A stretch of DNA of 64,000 nt from Aequitasia blattaphilus (GTDB taxonomy: Bacteria; Bacillota; Clostridia; Lachnospirales; Lachnospiraceae): contig NZ_JAMXOD010000010.1 of the NCBI RefSeq assembly GCF_024721305.1, positions 54,522-118,521 of the forward strand, given 5' to 3'. The notes under the pieces are model-generated. The model worked only from the letters and a program-made list of their open reading frames with translations, was not told the origin of the DNA and did no database searches. How positions within the stretch are numbered: position 1 is the stretch's first letter; each line of letters starts with the position of its first letter. The translations under genes were made by a program, and so were the position numbers. Shown piece after piece: positions 34,327-43,975 of this stretch.

Positions 34327-34378
34327 AAGGTTGTGTTAAGGTTGCGGTTAGAAAGAGATAAGACTGTTCTTTTAATAT
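34325..34378 (+). promoter_or_regulatory. OmpR-type direct repeats and promoter of the ABC/two-component operon
   Basis: TTAAGGTTG occurs at 34325-34333 and again at 34336-34344, exactly 11 bp apart, with a weaker GGTTAG at the next half-turn. Such 11-bp direct repeats are typical binding sites for OmpR/PhoB-type response regulators. A -10-like TAATAT is at 34373-34378 with a poor -35, as in activator-dependent promoters. The candidate regulator is encoded at 41099. Confidence 0.6.
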
Positions 34379-34428
34379 ATACATAGTAAGAAAGTACAAG
34401 GCTATGCAGATAGTGAAAGGAGACTGAT

Positions 34429-35115
34429 ATGGAAGAACTCATACAAATAAAAGATATGTACAAAATTTACAATCCCGGGCAGGATGAGGTAAGAGCTCTT
34501 GATGGAGTTGATTTAATCATTTGCGAGGGAGAATATGTTGCAATTATTGGACAATCAGGTTCGGGGAAATCCACCCTTATGAATATGCTGGGATGTCTGG
34601 ATGTTCCCACATCAGGAGAATATTACTTACATAGGCAGAATGTTGCACAGTTGAAGGATAATGAACTGGCACATATACGGAATAAAGAAATTGGTTTTAT
34701 CTTTCAAGGGTTTAACTTGATAGCAAATCTGGATGCAATGGGAAATGTGGAGCTTCCTCTTACCTATAGAGGAATTGGAAAAAGCACACGGCAAAAAATC
34801 GCAAGACAGGCACTGTACACGGTAGGTTTAGAAAAGCGAATGAGCCACAGGCCATCAGAGATGTCTGGTGGACAGCAGCAAAGAGTAGCGGTAGCAAGGG
34901 CAATTGCGGCGAAACCACCGGTTATTCTTGCAGATGAGCCTACCGGTAATCTGGATACAAAGACAACGAAGGAGATTATGACAATATTAAAAGAGCTGAA
35001 TGATGCAGGACGAACCATTATTGTGATTACTCATGATGATGAGATTGCAGAGCAGGCAGATAGAGTGATTAGGCTTCAGGATGGAAAAATTATGGAAGAC
35101 TATACGAACCAATAG
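34429..35115 (+). CDS. MacB-type ABC transporter ATPase (copy 1)
   Basis: A 228-residue ATPase with Walker [10 protein letters not shown], signature [14 protein letters not shown], Walker [13 protein letters not shown] and the H-loop [14 protein letters not shown]. It belongs to the LolD/MacB/SalX-type group that works with FtsX-like permeases. It starts a four-gene set (ATPase, adaptor, permease, small membrane protein) that is repeated at 52174-56143. In Gram-positives such systems export or extract peptides or lipids at the membrane. GAAAGGAG precedes the ATG. Confidence 0.92.
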   Translation: MEELIQIKDMYKIYNPGQDEVRALDGVDLIICEGEYVAIIGQSGSGKSTLMNMLGCLDVPTSGEYYLHRQNVAQLKDNELAHIRNKEIGFIFQGFNLIANLDAMGNVELPLTYRGIGKSTRQKIARQALYTVGLEKRMSHRPSEMSGGQQQRVAVARAIAAKPPVILADEPTGNLDTKTTKEIMTILKELNDAGRTIIVITHDDEIAEQADRVIRLQDGKIMEDYTNQ

Positions 35116-35131
35116 AAGGGAGGGGTATACA

Positions 35132-36715
35132 GTGAAGAAAAATGAGCTGGAAAAACTGGATGTTATAGAAGAAAAAGTAAAGAAGAAAAAACTGCCGGGC
35201 TGGGTCATTGTTCCGATTATTATCATAGTGATTTTTGTGGTTATTGTAGCACAAAGAATTATGTTTGCAGGTGTTGGAGCAAGGAATAAAAGCCAAAGTC
35301 TGGATGTTATAAAGGTCACCGAAGGAACAATAAAGGAAACCTTTGAAACTTCGGGAACGGTGGACAGTGAAAGAAAAAAGACATTCTATTCACCGGTAAA
35401 TGCACCGATTTCTTCTCCCCCACTTGAAGTAGGAAAAATTGTGAAGGCAGGAGAAGCTTTAGTAACTTTTGATACGAAGGATTTGGAGAAAAATAATAAG
35501 GAATCAAACCTTCAGGCATTATCTACTCAGTATTCCAATCAGGCGACCAAAGAGCAGGCAGCAAAAGCGGCAGAGGCATCAGCAAAACAGGCAGCAAAGC
35601 TAGAAGAGCAAAAGCAAGTGCTGCGGAATCAGATTGGAGAGAAGCGTACAGAAATAGCAAATATGGAAAAGGAGAGTGCAGCAGCAAGGACTGAACAGAC
35701 ACAAGTAATGGCGGAGCTTGAAAATGTAAAGGCTGATTTGGCTGCAAATGAAACGCAGATACTGCAGGAACAGGCAGCAAAAGAAAGTGAAGAACTAAAA
35801 GCACTGGTAGAAAAAGATACTGCTTTGGGTGAAATACACGCAGATAACGCGAAAAGAGCGGCTGATAAAATAGTTGAGCTGGAACAAGGAAAACGTGATT
35901 TGGAAGTCTATAGGGATGAGCTGAATTCAAGATTATCTACGGGTGAGGCAGAACAGATTCAAGCAGCATCAAAGGAATTGGAAGTACTGGAGACCTCTCT
36001 TTTGCAGCTGGAAGGCCAGGATCATACAGCAACGGAAGCAGGAATTACCAGTGGACAGGCAAGTCAAATGGCAGTATCGGAGGATTTGGCACGGCTTACA
36101 AATATGTCGACAGAACAGCTTTTGCAGCAGGGACGTGAGGGTATAAAGGCAGAATTTGATGGAATTATTTCAAAAGTGGAGAACCAAGGAGGAGGAATGG
36201 CTGCTCAAGGGGGGGCTTTGTTTACATTAGTGGATACAAGTGCAATTTCTGTAGGTCTGGAAGTATCTGCAAATGACTTTGCTAAGCTTATCATTGGAAA
36301 TGAGGCAAGTATACGTATTGGCAAGTATAAGTATAAGGGAACCTTAGAGAAAATAGATCGCATTGCGACAAAGAATGAGAAGGGAAATGCTGTTATAGGT
36401 GCAGCAATTAAAATCATGGATGCAGATGAGAACATTTTCATAGGAGTTCCCGCAAAGGTATCTCTTACAGTAGCAAAAGAAGAGAAGGCATTGTATCTGC
36501 CGGCAGAAGTAATTAATGAAAGTAAAAGTGGAAGCTTTGTCTATGTGATTGAAGAGAATGTGGTTAAGAAGGTAAATGTTGAGACGGGAATTAATACAGG
36601 TGAAAATATAGAAATTGTAAAAGGGCTTACGAAAGATGCTCAGGTTGTACATGATACCAGTGGTTCAGTGATAGAAGGGATGAAGGCAACACCCCATCTA
36701 AGAGAAGAAATGTAG
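35132..36715 (+). CDS. MacA/HlyD-like membrane-fusion adaptor (copy 1)
   Basis: About 527 residues: an N-terminal cytoplasmic stretch, one membrane helix (~25-45, LPGWVIVPIIIIVIFVVIVA), a lipoyl/barrel-sandwich start (GTIKETFETSGTVDSER), a long coiled coil (~140-310), then beta-barrel and membrane-proximal domains. It links the ATPase/permease pair to the outer face. The GTG at 35132 follows GGAGGGG. Its paralogue at 52877 is closely similar throughout. Confidence 0.87.
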   Translation: MKKNELEKLDVIEEKVKKKKLPGWVIVPIIIIVIFVVIVAQRIMFAGVGARNKSQSLDVIKVTEGTIKETFETSGTVDSERKKTFYSPVNAPISSPPLEVGKIVKAGEALVTFDTKDLEKNNKESNLQALSTQYSNQATKEQAAKAAEASAKQAAKLEEQKQVLRNQIGEKRTEIANMEKESAAARTEQTQVMAELENVKADLAANETQILQEQAAKESEELKALVEKDTALGEIHADNAKRAADKIVELEQGKRDLEVYRDELNSRLSTGEAEQIQAASKELEVLETSLLQLEGQDHTATEAGITSGQASQMAVSEDLARLTNMSTEQLLQQGREGIKAEFDGIISKVENQGGGMAAQGGALFTLVDTSAISVGLEVSANDFAKLIIGNEASIRIGKYKYKGTLEKIDRIATKNEKGNAVIGAAIKIMDADENIFIGVPAKVSLTVAKEEKALYLPAEVINESKSGSFVYVIEENVVKKVNVETGINTGENIEIVKGLTKDAQVVHDTSGSVIEGMKATPHLREEM

Positions 36716-36728
36716 AGAGGACTGCAAT

Positions 36729-37967
36729 ATGGGACAGATTATGGAATATGTAAAAATGGCGATTTATAACATTGCATTTAATAAAGGACGCTCCTTTCTA
36801 ACAATGCTTGGAATCATTATTGGGATATCCTCTGTTATTACAGTGGTATCCATTGGAAGCGGTGTAAAAGCAGCAATATTGAAAGACTCGAAAGAAAAGA
36901 CGGTAACGGTTACAGTGAACCAGGATAAAAGTGCAGATACACAGATTATAACACCGGAGGATATGGTGCTTATAAAAAAGCGGTTGGGAAGTCGTATAAA
37001 GGGTGTTGCTACAACGATGCCGGTTTATGGAACAGCCTATACCAATAAGGGGAAATTTGATACGGATATAGCATTTACAACTCCAGATACAGTACGTGAT
37101 CCCTATGAGAAAAAATTGATTAGAGGGTCTTACTTTACAGAGGAGGATATAAAAAACGCAGAGCTAAAGTGTGTGATTGATAAGGAAGGAGCACTATTTC
37201 TTTTTGGAAATTTGGATGTTATAGGTATGAATCTAGATGTATTGATTGATAACAAGGTTCAAAGTGTTCAGATAATAGGCATTCGTGATACAGATCCAAA
37301 GGTGATGGAAGAGAACCAACAAGCAGCAAAATTGTATGACATGAAGATGCCCCTTGATTTTGAAATGCCTTATACTTCCTATGAAGCATGGGGTGGGAAC
37401 GTAGGTATCAATTATTCTTCTATTACGGCTTATTTGGCACCAGGGGAAAAAGCAAACAGAATTGGGAAGGAAATTATAAAGACATTAAATACTCTTCATA
37501 CAGAAGGGGGAGAAAGTCTGTTTAAAAAGGAGAAAGGGATGGATATAACGAAATATATGACTCAGACAGTAAATACACTTACAACATTTGTGGGCTTTGT
37601 AGCTGGAATCTCTCTTTTGGTAGGAGGAATTGGAGTTATGAATATAATGTTGGTATCTGTGACGGAACGCACAAGAGAAATTGGAATTCGGAAATCCCTG
37701 GGAGCAAGAACCAACTCGATTGTCACCCAATTTCTGTTTGAATCGGCCATTATTTCTGTAATTGGTGGAATGATAGGCATTGTTTCAGGGGCGGGCATTG
37801 CAGTATTAGTATCTTCACTTAAAATAACAGGAATTTCTGCGAAATTGTCCATAGGAGCAGTGATTATCGCAACCTGTTTTTCTTGTGGAGTAGGAATTAT
37901 ATTTGGGATTTATCCAGCAAGAAAAGCAGCAAGGTTAAGTCCAATTGAAGCATTGAGACAAATGTAA
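36729..37967 (+). CDS. MacB/FtsX-type ABC permease (copy 1)
   Basis: A 412-residue permease: a membrane helix near the N-terminus (GRSFLTMLGIIIGISSVITVVS), a large extracellular MacB-periplasmic-core-like domain (~55-270), and three C-terminal helices including VSVTERTREIGIRKSLGA, the coupling-helix signature of FtsX-like permeases. It pairs with the ATPase and adaptor upstream. Confidence 0.92.
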   Translation: MGQIMEYVKMAIYNIAFNKGRSFLTMLGIIIGISSVITVVSIGSGVKAAILKDSKEKTVTVTVNQDKSADTQIITPEDMVLIKKRLGSRIKGVATTMPVYGTAYTNKGKFDTDIAFTTPDTVRDPYEKKLIRGSYFTEEDIKNAELKCVIDKEGALFLFGNLDVIGMNLDVLIDNKVQSVQIIGIRDTDPKVMEENQQAAKLYDMKMPLDFEMPYTSYEAWGGNVGINYSSITAYLAPGEKANRIGKEIIKTLNTLHTEGGESLFKKEKGMDITKYMTQTVNTLTTFVGFVAGISLLVGGIGVMNIMLVSVTERTREIGIRKSLGARTNSIVTQFLFESAIISVIGGMIGIVSGAGIAVLVSSLKITGISAKLSIGAVIIATCFSCGVGIIFGIYPARKAARLSPIEALRQM

Positions 37968-37995
37968 ACAAAGCAAAGTAGAGGAGAAAGCAAAA

Positions 37996-38421
37996 ATGTT
38001 TAAACCAAACAAATTACTAAAAGTAATATCTGTTCTGATAATTCTATCAGCAGTTTTTGATACGGTAAATTTAATTATTGGAAAAATATCTTTGGATTCA
38101 ATAAAAAATATAGAAGGTATTGAACAAAAAATGATTGATGCGTTGGAAGCGGGATATACGCCATTGGCAGTGAGCATGAGTATTGTTGCTATTGTAGTGG
38201 CACTTACAGCAGGCATTCTAGGGATTGCGGGGCGAGCATACCGAGTGGCATGGATTTGCATGATTGTATATATAGGAGGAGCCATGGTGAACTTTTTTCA
38301 GAATCAGGCAGCTATGGCGGAAATACAAGTGAGTTTAGCAAGTATTTTACTGAGTGCAGTGATTAGTCTTATACTTCCAATTTTATATTTATGGGGGCTT
38401 TATCAATCAAAAGACAGCTAA
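37996..38421 (+). CDS. Four-helix small membrane protein (copy 1)
   Basis: A 141-residue protein with four predicted membrane helices and the C-terminal signature ILYLWGLYQSKDS, shared with the paralogue at 55730 (VLYLWGLYQSKED). The family is unrecognised, but its fixed position after the permease in both operons indicates a partner or accessory of the transporter. Confidence 0.8.
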   Translation: MFKPNKLLKVISVLIILSAVFDTVNLIIGKISLDSIKNIEGIEQKMIDALEAGYTPLAVSMSIVAIVVALTAGILGIAGRAYRVAWICMIVYIGGAMVNFFQNQAAMAEIQVSLASILLSAVISLILPILYLWGLYQSKDS

Positions 38422-38456
38422 AAAATGCACAATCAGATAACGAAAGGAGTCCACAG

Positions 38457-39320
38457 ATGAGTAAATTGGAAATTGTGGGGCTAACAAAAGCCTACGGAAA
38501 AAAGATTGCAAATGATCATATTAACATCTCTCTTAATTGTGGCGTGTACGGTTTATTGGGACCAAATGGTGCTGGGAAAACAACCTTGATGCGGCAAATC
38601 GTGGCTCTTACCAAGCCAACCAGTGGCGAGATTTTATATGATGGACAGAAGATAGAAGTACTGGATACGAAGTACAGGAATTTATTAGGGTATCTGCCAC
38701 AGGATTTTGATGCTTACGGAAACTTTAAGATTCTGGAGTTTCTGGAGTATATGGCTGCACTCAAGGATGTCAAAGACAGCAAAGCAAAGATTAATGAATT
38801 GATGAGTTTAGTAGGATTGCAGGAAGTGAAAGGGAGAAAAATCGCAAAGCTATCAGGGGGAATGAAGAGAAGAGTAGGAATCGCACAAGCCCTGCTCAAT
38901 AATCCGAAAATTTTAGTTTTGGATGAGCCGACGGCAGGTTTGGATCCCCAGGAAAGGAACCGGTTTCGAAACATGATATCCAATTTGGGAAAAGAAGCAA
39001 TTGTAATATTGTCGACCCATATAATTTCGGATGTTGAGCAGGTTGCGAAAGAAATCATCATGATTAAAAATGGAAGAGTAAGAATAAAGGCCAGTGGCAA
39101 GGAACTGTTGGGGAAGATGGCTGGAAAGGTATTTGGTATAAGAGTAAAGGATGAGGAGCAGATTGCAGAGATTAATGAAAAGTACAAAATTGTTAATGTA
39201 CAAAGAGGAGCAGACTATACCAATGTTCGCTTTATCAGTCACTCAAAGCCTGAAATAGTGGATGTATGGAAAGAGGAGCCTATGTTTGAAGATGTTTACA
39301 TTGAATACTTCGAAAGATAA
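38457..39320 (+). CDS. ABC-2-type transporter ATPase
   Basis: A 287-residue ATPase of the drug/peptide exporter type: Walker A GPNGAGKTTLMR, signature LSGGMKRRVGIAQALL, Walker B ILVLDEPTAGLDPQE, and H-loop LSTHIISDV. It begins a second transporter set with the two permease genes downstream. ATG 38457 follows GAAAGGAG; an upstream in-frame start overlaps the preceding gene. Confidence 0.92.
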   Translation: MSKLEIVGLTKAYGKKIANDHINISLNCGVYGLLGPNGAGKTTLMRQIVALTKPTSGEILYDGQKIEVLDTKYRNLLGYLPQDFDAYGNFKILEFLEYMAALKDVKDSKAKINELMSLVGLQEVKGRKIAKLSGGMKRRVGIAQALLNNPKILVLDEPTAGLDPQERNRFRNMISNLGKEAIVILSTHIISDVEQVAKEIIMIKNGRVRIKASGKELLGKMAGKVFGIRVKDEEQIAEINEKYKIVNVQRGADYTNVRFISHSKPEIVDVWKEEPMFEDVYIEYFER

Positions 39321-39337
39321 TGTGAGAGGAGCTCAAA

Positions 39338-40111
39338 ATGAATAAGTTAGTGAGGTTAGAGTTAAAGAAAGCAATAGTAAGAAAAGGAGTCTTGATAACC
39401 TGGGGAGTAGTTCTCTTTCTGGTTTGTATGATTGCAGGTGGAACTACGGTGAGTGACAGCTACTCAAGTGTATTCCAAAAAATATATCTAGTGTCGCCAC
39501 TAATGGGTATTTTGATGTTTATGATTTTTTCGGAAGCTTATATTATGGAATATAAATATAGGACAGATGATTCAATTAAGACAACAAAGAAACAGAAAGA
39601 GGTAGTGATTGCCAAAAGCATTGCAAATACGATTGCAGCAAGTCTTATATGTATTTCGATATTGGCTGCTATGATGATTCGGGCTGCGTCAGCAGTAGAT
39701 TTTCAAGGTCTGGACACGCCAATAAAAGAAATATGGTTTTTGGAAAATAGTGGTTCCAATATAACAGTGTTGGAAATGGCAGGAATTCAGAGTCTAACAT
39801 TTATTATAGGAAGCTTTTTGTTTGCACAAATTGGTCTGTTTCTATCGAGTACAAGCAAATCAGCAGTCAAACCGTTTCTTCTGGGTGGAATCGTAATGGG
39901 AATTCCATTTCTGGGGAATATATATGGAGTTTCACAAGTATTTCCCCTCAAATTTTTACTGTATACACCTTTATATGGAATGTTCAGCTCACAGCTGATA
40001 CGGTATGGAGCGCCCACGAGTGCATACGTATTTGATGGCATTTTTTCTATCACAATCGGCTATTTATTTTATCGGTTCACAATTAGGAGCTTTACGAGAA
40101 GAAGAGGTTAA
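39338..40111 (+). CDS. ABC-2 family membrane permease
   Basis: A 257-residue protein with about six membrane segments and a short cytoplasmic N-terminus (MNKLVRLELKKAIVRKG). It is a permease partner for the ATPase upstream, in an arrangement like lantibiotic-immunity or envelope-stress exporters. The N-terminal amphipathic pattern is characteristic of ABC-2 half permeases. No substrate can be assigned. Confidence 0.8.
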   Translation: MNKLVRLELKKAIVRKGVLITWGVVLFLVCMIAGGTTVSDSYSSVFQKIYLVSPLMGILMFMIFSEAYIMEYKYRTDDSIKTTKKQKEVVIAKSIANTIAASLICISILAAMMIRAASAVDFQGLDTPIKEIWFLENSGSNITVLEMAGIQSLTFIIGSFLFAQIGLFLSSTSKSAVKPFLLGGIVMGIPFLGNIYGVSQVFPLKFLLYTPLYGMFSSQLIRYGAPTSAYVFDGIFSITIGYLFYRFTIRSFTRRRG

Positions 40112-40115
40112 TCTT

Positions 40116-41081
40116 ATGCTGAAATGGGAATTAAAAAAGATACGTAAGGAGAAAGTGATTTTTGCGATATTGGTGATACTAATCCTAAATATTTCAGTTA
40201 TTACATTTCTGAAGCTGGATTATAATGATGAGAAAGAAAAAAAAGAGTATGATACAAACAGAGACAGCCTGAAGGAAATAAGCAGCCTGAAGAAGGATAA
40301 AGAACGAGACAGAAGCCTTAACGTTCTGGCAGAGGCAGCAGGTGATAAGCTGGAAAAGGATAGGACAGATTTATACGAAAATATTGATTTCTATCGGGTT
40401 TTTCATTTCAGAATAGGGAATTTACTGGTGAATGCTTCGATGGTTATAATTATTATCATTATATTTTCACAAATATATATATATGAGAGAAACTCAAAGG
40501 TTGATAGGATGATATTCTCTTCTAAAAACAAGTTTCGTGTATTGTATTCAAAGTTGGGACTGACATTTTTGATTCCTACAGGAATATATGCATTCTACAT
40601 TTTGGTTATAGGAGTCATAACGGTTCTACAGTATGGACCACCCAAAGGCGGGAAGCTTCAAGCGTATAGAATGGTAGAAATGCCACTATTATTAAAAGGC
40701 AGTCCTACCATTCAGCAATATGTGTTTGCTACCGGAATGACACTAGTGGGCATGTATATATTATTAGCAGTATATGCGAGTGTGTGTTCTGCTTTAAGCA
40801 GGAGCTTGACCGGATCTATAGCAGGCTCATCTATGATTTTGTTTCTATTTAAAGTAATGACAGGACTGAAATTTCTGCCGGAGGAATTTATGAATGTTTT
40901 AAAGAATATAAATTTTGTGGATATTTTTGCAAATCCACAGATACTTGTAGGCATGGAGAAAGGATGCTTGACCGTTCTAAATAGCCATCTGGATTTGCAT
41001 TATATATGCTATATGGTGTTATTTGCATTACTTGTCTTGGGTATTTTGATTCATGTTTATCTATTTCAGAAGAGGATTTAG
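40116..41081 (+). CDS. ABC-2 family membrane permease, second subunit
   Basis: About 321 residues: MLKWELKKIRKEK, a first membrane helix, an extracellular segment rich in Lys/Asp (~40-90), then five more helices. It begins 5 nt after the preceding permease gene. ATG 40116 is chosen because upstream starts overlap that gene extensively. It is probably the heterodimer partner of the 39338 product. Confidence 0.78.
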   Translation: MLKWELKKIRKEKVIFAILVILILNISVITFLKLDYNDEKEKKEYDTNRDSLKEISSLKKDKERDRSLNVLAEAAGDKLEKDRTDLYENIDFYRVFHFRIGNLLVNASMVIIIIIIFSQIYIYERNSKVDRMIFSSKNKFRVLYSKLGLTFLIPTGIYAFYILVIGVITVLQYGPPKGGKLQAYRMVEMPLLLKGSPTIQQYVFATGMTLVGMYILLAVYASVCSALSRSLTGSIAGSSMILFLFKVMTGLKFLPEEFMNVLKNINFVDIFANPQILVGMEKGCLTVLNSHLDLHYICYMVLFALLVLGILIHVYLFQKRI

Positions 41082-41098
41082 AGAAAGAAGGAAATTTT

Positions 41099-41818
41099 AT
41101 GGACTCTTTAATAAAGAACAAAAAAATATTAATCGTTGATGATGAGAAAGAGATTGTGAATATTTTAAGAACGGTTTTATTGAAGGAGGGATTTCGGAAA
41201 ATATATGCTGCACAAGATGGAAAAACGGGACTACAAACATTTTATGATGTAAAGCCAGATCTTGTAATTCTGGATATTATGCTGCCGGATCAGGAAGGTT
41301 ATGATGTATGTAAAGAAATTCGTTATAGCTCTAACATACCGATACTTTTTCTGTCAGCGAAAACAGAAGAAATAGACCGTGTATTAGGATTATCCATTGG
41401 GGCAGATGATTACATAACGAAGCCTTTCAGCCCCAGGGAGGTTACGTTAAGGGTTAAAATAAATTTGAAGAAAAATATTATAATGGACAATACAAGCAAG
41501 GAAGATTTAACTTTAAAATTTGGACCTTATAAAATTGATCAGAAAAAGGTGGAAGTGACGAAAAGAGGTGAAGTGATTCAGCTTAAGCCAAAAGAGTATA
41601 GGATGTTTCTTTTTATGGCGAACAATTTAAATCACATCATTAGTAAAGAGCAATTTTGTAATAAGGTGTGGGGAGAGGATTTTGAGGGATTTGACAATAC
41701 GATTATGGTACACATAAGAAGGTTAAGGGAAAAGCTGGAAGATGATCCTTCCAATCCTCAATATATTTTAAATGTAAAGGGGCTGGGCTACAAGCTTAGT
41801 GTAAAGGATGAGGAATGA
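41099..41818 (+). CDS. OmpR-type response regulator
   Basis: A 239-residue regulator: receiver domain with acidic pair DD near residue 14, phosphoacceptor D59 (LVILDIMLPD) and K108 (YITKPF), then a winged-helix DNA-binding domain (LKPKEYRMFLFMANN, MVHIRRLREKLEDDP). GAAGGAA precedes ATG 41099. It overlaps the histidine kinase gene by 4 nt. A likely target is the promoter with 11-bp direct repeats at 34325-34344 that begins this operon. Confidence 0.93.
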   Translation: MDSLIKNKKILIVDDEKEIVNILRTVLLKEGFRKIYAAQDGKTGLQTFYDVKPDLVILDIMLPDQEGYDVCKEIRYSSNIPILFLSAKTEEIDRVLGLSIGADDYITKPFSPREVTLRVKINLKKNIIMDNTSKEDLTLKFGPYKIDQKKVEVTKRGEVIQLKPKEYRMFLFMANNLNHIISKEQFCNKVWGEDFEGFDNTIMVHIRRLREKLEDDPSNPQYILNVKGLGYKLSVKDEE

Positions 41819-42855
41819 AAAAAACAAATTTAACCATTAAATATATGCTTATGACTGCATCTATTGTTCTGATTGTAACGGTAATTAATGTTGTGTGCGT
41901 GTTTCTGTTACTGATGCAGTCGAATTTGAATCATGCGTTAGTGGAGGTATTAATCGCCATACCTATTTTGGAAGGAATTGTAATTATTTATTTTGGAGCA
42001 AAGTTTTCAAGAAAGGTTACAGAGCCAATGAAGGAAGTAATAAGAGGGGTAGAGAGTCTTGAAGATGAAAATTACGAGCTTTTGGATGAAGAAGGAATTT
42101 ACAGGGATGTCAAGGTGAAGCTTAATATGTTAGCCAGTAAATTAAAGCAGAATGAAATTGAAAGAAAAAAGACGGAGGAAATGAGGAACGAGTGGATATC
42201 AAATATAACCCACGACATTAAGACCCCATTGTCTTCCATCAAGGGATATGCAGAGCTTTTGGAGAGCTATTCCGATTTTACAGAGGATGAGATTAAACAA
42301 TATGGAGCAGTAATCAATGAGAAGTCTGAATATATAAAGAGCTTGGTAGACGATTTGAACTTGACCATTTATTTAAAAGATGAGAACAGAAAACTATGTA
42401 TGCAAAAAGCGAATTTAGTAACGGAAATAAGAAACTCCATTATTAGCATATTAAATGACCCTATATATTCTGGAAGAGAAATTGTGTTTGAAAGCAACCA
42501 GGCGGTTATTGAGGAAGAGTTTGATCGGAAGCTTTTAAAACGATTAATCAATAACATTATCTATAATGCCCTTGTCCACAACAGTGATGAGGTGAAGGTT
42601 AGTGTGGAAGTATTGAAAATGGACAGGACTCATATCATTGTAAAAGATAATGGAAGAGGAATGACCGAGAAGGATTTGGAAAACATATTTGATAAATACT
42701 ATCGGGGAACCAATACCTCTGCTTCTCACAAAGGTTCAGGACTTGGAATGGCAATTGTATATAATATTGTCAAGGCTCATGGTTGGGATATTGGCATAGA
42801 AAGTGAAATAGGAAAGGGAACGAGGATTGAAATAGCTATAGAGAAATTGCATTAA
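41815..42855 (+). CDS. Sensor histidine kinase
   Basis: A 346-residue kinase with two N-terminal membrane helices (~12-35, ~45-62) and almost no extracellular loop, as in intramembrane-sensing kinases tied to ABC exporters. A HAMP-like linker follows, then H133 in ITHDIKTPLSSIKGY, an N-box (LINNIIYNALVHNSD), and ATP-lid motifs DNGRGMTEKDL and GSGLGMAIVYNI. It partners the response regulator upstream; the short loop suggests the transporter itself may do the sensing. Confidence 0.92.
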   Translation: MKKTNLTIKYMLMTASIVLIVTVINVVCVFLLLMQSNLNHALVEVLIAIPILEGIVIIYFGAKFSRKVTEPMKEVIRGVESLEDENYELLDEEGIYRDVKVKLNMLASKLKQNEIERKKTEEMRNEWISNITHDIKTPLSSIKGYAELLESYSDFTEDEIKQYGAVINEKSEYIKSLVDDLNLTIYLKDENRKLCMQKANLVTEIRNSIISILNDPIYSGREIVFESNQAVIEEEFDRKLLKRLINNIIYNALVHNSDEVKVSVEVLKMDRTHIIVKDNGRGMTEKDLENIFDKYYRGTNTSASHKGSGLGMAIVYNIVKAHGWDIGIESEIGKGTRIEIAIEKLH

Positions 42856-42912
42856 AATACATACATATATTCGTCAAAATCAAACAAAAATATAATAAAT
42901 GCAAAAGAAGCG

Positions 42913-42949
42913 TAGACAAATGGCTGTGTGATATGTATAATTATCACAC
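42913..42949 (+). promoter_or_regulatory. Tad operon promoter with operator-like dyad
   Basis: TAGACA (42913-42918), 17 nt, TATAAT (42936-42941). GTGTGATA (42926-42933) and TATCACAC (42942-42949) form an 8-bp inverted repeat flanking the -10, a good repressor-site layout. A leader of about 120 nt follows before GTG 43070; I recognise no riboswitch there. The core elements are identical to those of the invertible promoter at 16045-16073. Confidence 0.65.
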
Positions 42950-43069
42950 GGGTTACGACTCGTTTCTGATTAATTTCTTTTATTACCTTTTAGGAAGTCA
43001 CTCGTCCGTATCAGGACAATATATTAGCAGTGAACAACTAAATAGCAAATCCAAAGAGGGAGGTACAGT

Positions 43070-43975
43070 GTGAACAGTAAAACTCTTGCCATTTGTGATT
43101 ACGAGAGTGGATATGCCAAAGCCTTTGCAGCATGTATGGGAAGGAAAAAGGAACTTGCTTTTCAAGTATATGTGTGTGATAGCCTATCTCAACTCCATGA
43201 AGTAATGGAACAGACGCAGCTTCATTTCTTGTTTGTCACAGCGGACATTCCATTGGAAGAAAGAAAAAAAATCCGTGCAAATAAAATCTTTGTGTTTACC
43301 TGCACCGGTGAGGAGAATCTCTTAGAAAACGAGATAGAGGTTTTCAAGTATCAATCTGCAGATAAAATACTGGAGATTCTATATAAACATAGTGATTTGA
43401 AGGAGCAAGGAGGTCTTTTCTTTCAGAATACGACGTCTCAAAAAAATAAAATTCTTGGTGTTTTTAGCCCAACTTCAAAGAGTGCATGCGTCACGTATGG
43501 AATGAGCCTTGCTCAAAAAAAGAGGATGGAAGGAAAAGTACTATTTGTTCCGACACACTCCTATATGGCTAATTCTTTATTTCAGAAGGAGGAAGAAAAA
43601 GGGAATCTTTCAGATGTGTTCTATTTTATGCGTCAGGAAGAAGCAGATGTTTCTGTTTTTCTTGCTACAGTTGTGAGTAAGGAAGCAGACTATGATTTTA
43701 TTTATCCTTTTGAAATGGCGGAAGATATCAAGGGAATTACTGGAGAAGAGTGGAGAAAATTTGTTCAGCTTATTTTGGAGAAAAGTTTTTATGAAATATT
43801 GATTTTAGATCTTAATGAAGCCATTGCTGATCTTCCTGAACTTTTCGCTCTTTGTCATGAGATATATATTCCTCCCTCAAGTGATTGCTATCATGAAAGT
43901 TTATGTCAGAGATTTATAGAAGAATTATCGGTAATAGGCATAAAGGAAGTGAAAGAGAAGATATGCATGACGTAG
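43070..43975 (+). CDS. tadZ: TadZ/CpaE-like Tad pilus assembly protein
   Basis: A 301-residue protein with a receiver-like N-terminal half lacking obvious phosphorylation residues and a C-terminal ParA/MinD-like half with weak nucleotide motifs (GVFSPTSKSACVTYGMSLA in the place of a Walker A). TadZ/CpaE localises Tad machinery to the pole. It starts at GTG with GGGAGG upstream and overlaps tadA. Name assigned from context plus fold; similarity is diverged. Confidence 0.7.
   Translation: MNSKTLAICDYESGYAKAFAACMGRKKELAFQVYVCDSLSQLHEVMEQTQLHFLFVTADIPLEERKKIRANKIFVFTCTGEENLLENEIEVFKYQSADKILEILYKHSDLKEQGGLFFQNTTSQKNKILGVFSPTSKSACVTYGMSLAQKKRMEGKVLFVPTHSYMANSLFQKEEEKGNLSDVFYFMRQEEADVSVFLATVVSKEADYDFIYPFEMAEDIKGITGEEWRKFVQLILEKSFYEILILDLNEAIADLPELFALCHEIYIPPSSDCYHESLCQRFIEELSVIGIKEVKEKICMT

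Noticed and set aside
42950-43069. Cyclic-di-GMP or other riboswitch in the Tad operon leader
   Set aside because: The leader has some complementary segments, but I could not match any known riboswitch consensus.
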